A stretch of 64,000 nucleotides of DNA from contig OX637293.1 of assembly GCA_951799445.1 (NCBI GenBank), forward strand, positions 992,001 through 1,056,000. Direction: 5' to 3'. Below, piece after piece: positions 57,616 through 64,000 of this stretch. The stretch comes from Pseudisothecium myosuroides (lineage: Eukaryota; Streptophyta; Bryopsida; Hypnales; Lembophyllaceae). The translations under genes were made by a program, and so were the position numbers. The number at the start of each line of letters is the position of its first letter. Positions within the stretch are counted from its first letter, which is position 1. The notes under the pieces are model-generated. The model saw only the letters and a program-made list of their open reading frames with translations, did no database searches and had not been told where the DNA came from.

Positions 57616-57619
57616 TTAA

Positions 57620-58549
57620 CCCCTAAAGGCCCAAGGCTTTTTTTCTGCCAAAAAAACATCAAAACTGCCATTTCTATAGCAAGGAGTAAAAAAAAATGAA
57701 TTTTTTTTTTCACATCTAACCGTAGGATCTTACACCTAACTAGTATGAGAATGTGTGGAAAAAAATTCAGAATTTTTGACCGCTCAGATTGCAAGATATC
57801 TGCATTTAAAGTGGAAAAACCAACTATTTCAGCACATTGCGGGACTAGATTTTTTGACTTTAAACATTTTTCACTTAAAATTTTTGCACTACAAAGTTTT
57901 GTGCTTCAAATCTTTCTAGTGGAGAATTGAGTTGAGAGTCTAGGGAAAAAAAAAATATTCAAAAAAACTCAATCATCATTCCTAAAAAATTTATTAAGTA
58001 GAAGTAGGTACGAGATAGAAGGAAAATCTAAAACATTAATATATTTTAGATGGAATTAAAATATACTAATCCCAGTGGTGAGATTGTTCTAGCAAGTAAA
58101 ATAAACCATGAGAATTTTTATTTTTTTTTAAATTGCAAAAATAGCATTTAGAAATGAATCCTACAAGTTATTTTTTTCAAGAAGATGCTCTAACTGCCCG
58201 AAAACAAGAATGTCCATAACTATTTCATAACAAATCCAAATGAAATGAATCAAAGCTTTCCAGATAGACAAAAATATAATCTACAAGAAAAAAAATATTA
58301 AAAAAAGAAAATCAAATTTTTGCCAAATTTTTCTTGCTGCCCGGACTGCCCAGTTACGAAAAAAAGTAACATATTTGGCCATAACTTTTGGCTCCTATTT
58401 CCAAATGTGCTGAAATTTAGTGCATATGAAAGATATTCCTCGCGCCCACCTTCTATTAAAATTTCAGCTTAAAATATGGAAATCTCTAGTCACACGAACC
58501 TGCCCAAAATTTCTATACGGCCAAAAAACGCATGCCGGTCCTTTAGGGG
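57620..58549. mobile_element. TTAA-flanked element B2 (930 bp)
   Basis: TTAA (57616-57619) | CCCCTAAAGGCCC ... ggtcctttagggg | TTAA (58550-58553). Inverted copy of B1. Only 3 bases separate its right TTAA from the left TTAA of D2. Confidence 0.85.
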
Positions 58550-58560
58550 TTAAAGGTTAA

Positions 58561-59412
58561 CCCCTAAAATACTTGATCCATCGAGAAATGGTCAAACTTC
58601 CTCTCTGAGTTAAATTTATCCTTTTAAATTGTATTCAAACAAAAATCTTATAATTATATTACTAAAAACTCTAAAATATATATCATTGTAGGAAATTTCA
58701 ATTTTTTTTGTAAACATTTGTAATTGTTATCATTTTTGTTGCAAAAATTGAACATAAATAAGTAAAAATAGCAAAAACAATCTAAATGATTTGAAATAAT
58801 CTCAAGAGATACAAGTAGCAATGAAACTAGTGTAAAAAAATTTCAATTGGTTATTTTAATTTTTACACCCAAAACAGCCACAAAGACCTTGAAGTCAAAT
58901 TTGACTATCAAACCAAATTTATCCTTTTATTTAATAGATATATAAAATTTTGTTATTTTTTGCTAGTGGAAAAATGCATTTTCTATTTCTGTTGTTTCTT
59001 TCAATAATTTTTTATGGAAAAATGAAATTATTGTGATTTTTTAAAGCTAAATGTAGAAATCTAATTATATCAATTATAATATATATTAGAATAATCTATA
59101 ATTTTTACAAAAAAGAAGAGTAGAATGAGAAATATGATTTTATAATTTAAATGTGAAAAAAAAAATTTAAAATTTGAATGAAAACCACACTATATTATGT
59201 TATTTGGATTCTATTACATCGAGCTTTCAATGGAAATAACTCTTTCAATTTTTGACATTTTTCAAAATTTTGAAATGGAGTAGAAAGTAGAAATAAAATT
59301 TGTTAGGCTCCATTTCTTAGTTTAAGCCAAATTCCAAAAGTAGTTATTTTGAAAGTTACAATCAAGTTTGACTAAAGCGCATCCACTTTGGGGATGTGTG
59401 GACCTTTAGGGG
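58561..59412 (+). mobile_element. TTAA-flanked element D2 (852 bp)
   Basis: TTAA (58557-58560) | CCCCTAAAATACTTG ... gtggacctttagggg | TTAA (59413-59416). Homologous to D1. Non-coding. Confidence 0.8.
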
Positions 59413-59438
59413 TTAACCCATGGATCATCCTTGTAGTA

Positions 59439-59732
59439 TGGGCAATTTCAATTAAATGGTAGTATTCCATGTGCCATTTTCAGAGCGGCCACTCAGAACT
59501 GCAAAAGAGACATCTAAAATGGATATAGATTTTAGAAATCTTGGTCTTTTATAGATTTCAAAAATCTATTACTGTTGTAGATTTTAGACAACGGGTTGAA
59601 CTTTAAAAGCAACATCTATGACACTTGTAGATTTCATAAATCTAGGACAGTTGAACATTTCAGAGTGGCCACTTTGAACTGTGAAAACTGCCAAAGTTAT
59701 GGAATTTTGCCATTTGAATGAAATTGCCCATT
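59439..59732. mobile_element. E-family MITE E2 (about 295 bp)
   Basis: Ends tatgggcaatttcaattaaa and the inverse, with the internal tatagatttcaaaaatct-type words of the family. No insertion inside. Confidence 0.65.
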
Positions 59733-59739
59733 AGTGTAT

Positions 59740-60262
59740 TTAGGCCATTTCTTGCTAGTTACTCTTGATGTGAATATTAGTCATACAAATGATAATTTTT
59801 GAATTTGATTTCTAATAATGAAATGAAGTTTGTCCAATGTGTTTCTACTCCCATTGAAAATTTTAAAAAATTAGGTAAACTGCAATATTTTATAGCAATA
59901 TGAACTATGGATCTAATACCATGGTTTGTTGTTTTCTAATTTTAGAGTGATATAATAATTTACTTTGGTTTATACCATGATGTTATACACTATAATATCC
60001 ATCTATGGTGAAAATTTCAGATTTTTCAAGTGTATTATGTACTTGATATAAATTTCCTTCCTTTTTTTTTGAAAAAGTTCGCAATAATTTCAAATCTTCC
60101 CCAAAAAAATTGAAAATTTTATGACTTATAGTAGACATTTTATTTCATCTCTAAACAATGAAAATAAAATTTTACACTCATATCTAACAAGTAATGGACA
60201 ACGAAACAGAGTAATGGATAGTGAGGTTTGAAATCAATGGTCATAGGTCTGTCCTTCCAAAG
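59740..60262. other. No gene seen
   Basis: AT-rich spacer between E2 and the next TTAA element. Confidence 0.45.
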
Positions 60263-60266
60263 TTAA

Positions 60267-60861
60267 CTCCTAAAGGACCATAAGGCCACTACATGGCTTC
60301 TTCAACCACATTTGTAAAAAAATTGATATGTGAACCTCACTATCAGTTCGTAAGCAACAAAGAGATCCTAGATGATTTTTTCTGTTGAATCCATCGGCGC
60401 AATCCAATCGAGAAATGATTGAGTGTGCAATTTTTGGTGAATTTTTTGAGAATGGAAAAGGCATTGTGGGCTGTCACTTCACATTCTCATATCGTTTTTT
60501 CTACACCTCAAAATGATTTGAAAAAAAATTTGCATCAATATTATGATGATATACATATGTGGAAAAAAATAAAAAATTTTGGAGCACTTTTGAGCATTCC
60601 GATTCCAACATTTTGATTTCAATATATATAGAAAGTACTTCCTAACTAAATATGGCTTTCATCAATCTTGTCAACGGTGGCATTTTCTCAAAAACTATGC
60701 GATTTTGTTGATTTTTTTCCACAGGAAAGCTAAATAAGTCTTGTTTCATTTCAATGGTGGCGATCATCAAAATTATTCCACAAAAATAAGGAATTATGCT
60801 TGTTACAAGAGCTAGTCAAGAAAACAAGGACTATGCTCAAACACCCCCGGTCCTTTAGGGG
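60267..60861. mobile_element. TTAA-flanked element I (595 bp)
   Basis: TTAA (60263-60266) | CTCCTAAAGGACC ... ccggtcctttagggg | TTAA (60862-60865). The interior is unlike A-D, so it is another interior behind the same ends. No credible ORF. Confidence 0.75.
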
Positions 60862-60955
60862 TTAATGACATCAAATTTTCATTGAAATCTAAATAAGTTA
60901 TTGTAGCTTGACCAATATAATTCAATTTATCAAAATCTAATGATATTTAGGATAG

Positions 60956-61259
60956 ATGGCCAATTCCATTGAAATGGCGATATTCATAGTGCCAATTTTT
61001 CAGACCGTCCGCTCTGAAAATTTAGAACATATATAGATTTCAGACATCTAAGACTACTATAGATTTTACACATCTATGAACAACATAAATTACAAACTGG
61101 CCGTTTTTAAAAATCTAGGATTGGTATAGATTTCAGATATCTAGGACAACTATAGATTTCAAAAATGTAGGACTTGTATACATTTTAGACCGGCCGTTCG
61201 GAATTGTTAAAAGTGCCAAAAGTCAAGGAATATCCCCACTTTAATGAAATTGACCACAT
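60956..61259 (+). mobile_element. E-family MITE E1 (intact, about 304 bp)
   Basis: Ends atggccaattccattgaaat and the inverse of tttaatgaaattgaccacat. The interior is an imperfect tandem of tatagatttcagacatcta words about 25 bp apart. It serves as the empty-site reference for E3. Confidence 0.75.
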
Positions 61260-61521
61260 ATCTCTATAATTTAAAAATATATTGAAAAATAGACAATCTG
61301 ATATGGCACTAATGTGGCACCACTAGTGCTACATCAGACTCCAAATTTTAAATTTAAAAAAAAATCCATAATTGCACTATAGAGATGCAAGACTTGCAAT
61401 CTCTTAGAAGCCTGAATTCTTTTGTAATGATGAAACAATCCACCAAAAAAGGGAATTTTGTTTCTTGAAATCCAAATTTGGTATGCTTGATCAGAATTGC
61501 GTAAGAATCGAATACAGTTAA

Positions 61522-62400
61522 CCCTTTAGTGACCGTGGTTGATTTAGGGGGCGGGCGTAGTTTTTCAAGAAAATGAATTTTGTGGCTACTCTAAAGATGT
61601 AGTCTTAGATCAAACCGTACAAGGCGTTTCCATAAGGGAGATTCTCCAACCTAACAAAAAATCAAACTCATCCAACGGTACAAATTGCTATAAGTAAGGT
61701 AGGAGGTCCATAAATCAACTTTTTAAGGGCTAAAATTGAATTTTGTGGAGGTGAAACATCTTTAAATACTTTTTAGTAAATTTTCCTCAAAAGACAGAAG
61801 AATAGGCATCTAATTCAAGTCGTTTCATATTTTTTCAAGCTTTGTGAAATTAGTTACAAATTTTTGAAGTTCACAAAAAATGGTCATATGTGGTCATCAA
61901 AGTGAATACCCTTCTAAAATGTGCAGATTTGGTACATTGAAGAAAGTGAAATGTACCTCTAAATCATGTTTGCTTCTAGAGCCTTGTTGGAGTTTGAGTT
62001 GCTTTCCTTAATTTTCAAAAATCAATGACTTGAATGACCCTTTAGAATTTGCGCTACATAAATACCAATGCATAAGTTTACTTTGGGCATTCATGAGATT
62101 ATAAAGCAACACTTATACCTTGTCAAGACATCAAGTTACAAAAAAATCTCACAATTTGGTTGATATTTTTTTGTATTTTTGTTGAACACTTCCCATTTAA
62201 AGGTCCAGGCCATTTGAGTTTGCAACCTCATAGCTAATTCATCAATGCTCCAATTCTCTTGAAATTGGTTTTGTTTAAAGCGCACAAAGACATTCTAATT
62301 GCGTTCCTCTTTGAGATTTTTGTGATCAAATGTATTTTGAACAATATTAGACTGAGAGTCCAAAAATCAACCCAAAAGTGGTCGACCGGTCACTAAAGGG
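61522..62400. mobile_element. TTAA-flanked element G (879 bp)
   Basis: TTAA (61518-61521) | CCCTTTAGTGACCGTGG ... ccggtcactaaaggg | TTAA (62401-62404). The ends resemble CCCCTAAAGG but differ in sequence. Parts of the interior recur at 37855-38035 and, reversed, at 12660-12835. Confidence 0.8.
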
Positions 62401-62404
62401 TTAA

Positions 62405-63424
62405 ATACCTAGAAGATGTGTTTGCATCTTCTAGATACATAGTGATAAACACTCACTTCCAGAGAAAACTATATGTGAATAACAAAAAAGGGCACAGGTG
62501 TAATTTTTCCATTGGTGGTACAAGTTTCACACAAATTCTAAAAGGTGCACAAGTGTCATTTTTCCATTGAATGTGAAACTTTAACTTTCAAAAATTCTCA
62601 AAGGAGTACAAGTGTAGTCTTGTTTTAAAAAGAACTTCAAAGCTTTCATTCAAAAAAATTCCACAAGTGTCTGAGGAAAACCCATACTACCATGAATTCA
62701 GCTTGTATTTTGTTCAACCGTAAAATATTTGGAACCCTAAACCTAATTTCTAATCTCTACAGTTGGGTCTTTACTCCATCAGCTTGAATCTTCAAAATTC
62801 CATGATACCTATAAAACTCCAATCAAGCACTTAATATCAATATCATGCTCATGAAATAAAGGAAAACTATAACTCCTTAGGCTGTAGGGTACAGGCTGCA
62901 AACCGTAAAGCATGACAACAAAATTCCAGTGAGTGCAATCCTACAATTCCAAGTTCAGACAAAAAATAACCAGACAACTAATATTGCAAAAGAACACAAA
63001 GATCATGTGAAGCATTGTATCTGAACAAGGGCATATCTGAACAAGGGCATTCTTGTTGCAAATACTCCCTTGAACATTTCTCTCCCAATCCCTAGCTTCT
63101 TTATTACAAAGATGAGATAAAGTCAAAAGAAAGCTTTGATGCTTCTTTTCTTTAAGGTATTCAAGTCAACTGAATCTGTTATGAGGAAATGTGTTAGTAC
63201 CTAGAATAAGTAAGAAGTATCTGTGAAGTGGACATGAGCAAAGGAATGCCGAAGTTGCAGACCATCACAAGCTCAGTCATGCTGCTTAGTAGTTACGTTG
63301 ATAGATAATTTCCGGTTCAGTAGACAACCTATGATTCAGCCTGTCTACACAGAATACTCAATCCGCTTGTTCCAGCAAACGCTTAGTGAACACCAATATG
63401 AGCAAACACTTCCTGATCAAATGC
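62405..63424. other. No gene seen
   Basis: Spacer with no exon, RNA gene or clear repeat. The 61-aa minus frame at 62941-63126 is unremarkable. Confidence 0.45.
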
Positions 63425-63734
63425 ATGGCCAATTTCATTAAAATGGCGGTATTCCGTTAATTTGGCACTTTTAGCAATTCAGACCGCCCAGTCTGAACTG
63501 TTTTTTCTATACCAAAATCTATACCTATATTAGAATTTTGAAATCTACATCAATCTCTAGATATTTAAAATCTATACCAATCCTAGATTTTTTAGACTAC
63601 ATGGTTTGATATCTATATCAATCCTAGAGTTCTGAAATCTAAAAACTACCTAGATGTTAGCAATGTACACTTTTTCTAGATGGCACGTTGTGAAAATGGC
63701 ACATGGAATACCGCCATTTTAATGAAATTCACCA
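63425..63734. mobile_element. E-family MITE E4 (about 310 bp)
   Basis: Left atggccaatttcattaaaat and right inverse of attttaatgaaattcaccat, about 30 bp of near-perfect inverted ends including GGCGGTATTCC. The interior has tataccaatcctagatttt words, the inverse of those in E1. Confidence 0.75.
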
Positions 63735-64000
63735 TACGCTTATTAAACACCGATACAGGAAACACAAGCAATTTGATTTTGAAAGGAGATTAACCTGAAG
63801 AATATCCATCAGAGTGTGTAACATGCTCAACATCTTGAGCCCAAAGGCTTCATAGAAATCCACATTTTTTCATCCTTAGTCATATCACAAGTCTCAGGAG
63901 AAAACTAATCTAGGGTATAGAATTAATGTATCGGTAACCACCAAAGTGTGTAACATTGATTGATATGCTGAACCCAAGGGCTTCATAGTTCATAGAAATC
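63735..64000. other. No gene seen
   Basis: End of window. A phrase (gtgtgtaac...aacccaagggcttcatag) is loosely repeated at 63816-63860 and 63946-63990. Confidence 0.4.

Overview
The window looks like nuclear DNA of a land plant with a large, transposon-rich, AT-rich genome. The evidence is two intron-containing SABATH-family methyltransferase genes, plant-type ankyrin-repeat gene remnants, a eukaryotic tRNA-Gly(CCC) gene with internal A and B boxes, short TTTAGGG-like tracts, and dense nested plant-type transposons. I cannot fix the lineage from sequence alone. Only about 2.5 kb of the 64 kb is convincingly coding.

Genes. SABATH1 lies on the minus strand (4672 to 1006, three exons, 405 aa). 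SABATH2 lies on the plus strand (48912 to 50949, three exons, 475 aa). Their 5' ends face each other across about 44 kb. They share exon structure, intron sequence, a TATA-containing upstream block and about 130 bp of 3' flank, so they are a duplicated pair. SABATH2 carries five 54-bp in-frame repeats in its first exon, where SABATH1 has one. Two degenerate minus-strand copies of an ankyrin-repeat gene (about 14.5-18.9 kb and 42.8-45.1 kb) share a start region but have stops and frame changes. A tRNA-Gly(CCC) sits at 45834-45904.

Transposons. Nearly everything else is repetitive, and several insertions can be resolved to the base from target duplications. (1) Many elements end in CCCCTAAAGG or related sequence and are flanked by TTAA, the signature of piggyBac-like non-autonomous elements. 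They occur at 2.1, 6.2, 8.3, 8.8, 21.3, 22.5, 41.2, 46.4, 53.7, 57.6, 58.6, 60.3 and 61.5 kb. (2) A PIF/Harbinger-like MITE of about 387 bp (25963-36177, TAA duplications) was hit twice by one family of very long LTRs (26249-30937 and 31035-36163), each with a perfect 5-bp target duplication. (3) A third solo LTR (22965-24969) sits inside a TTAA element. (4) A 1500-bp hAT-like element (36808-38307) has an 8-bp duplication. (5) A family of about 720 bp with GGGTGATTGC ends occurs three times. (6) A 2.2-kb array of about fourteen short palindromes (11.6-13.85 kb) has a mirror axis, like a foldback element.

Most notable are the TTAA families, the palindrome array, the two giant LTRs that each keep a 63-nt start-codon exon followed by a splice donor, and the coding minisatellite in SABATH2. 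No transposase, gag-pol or other mobility protein is visible, so all mobile elements here appear non-autonomous or decayed.
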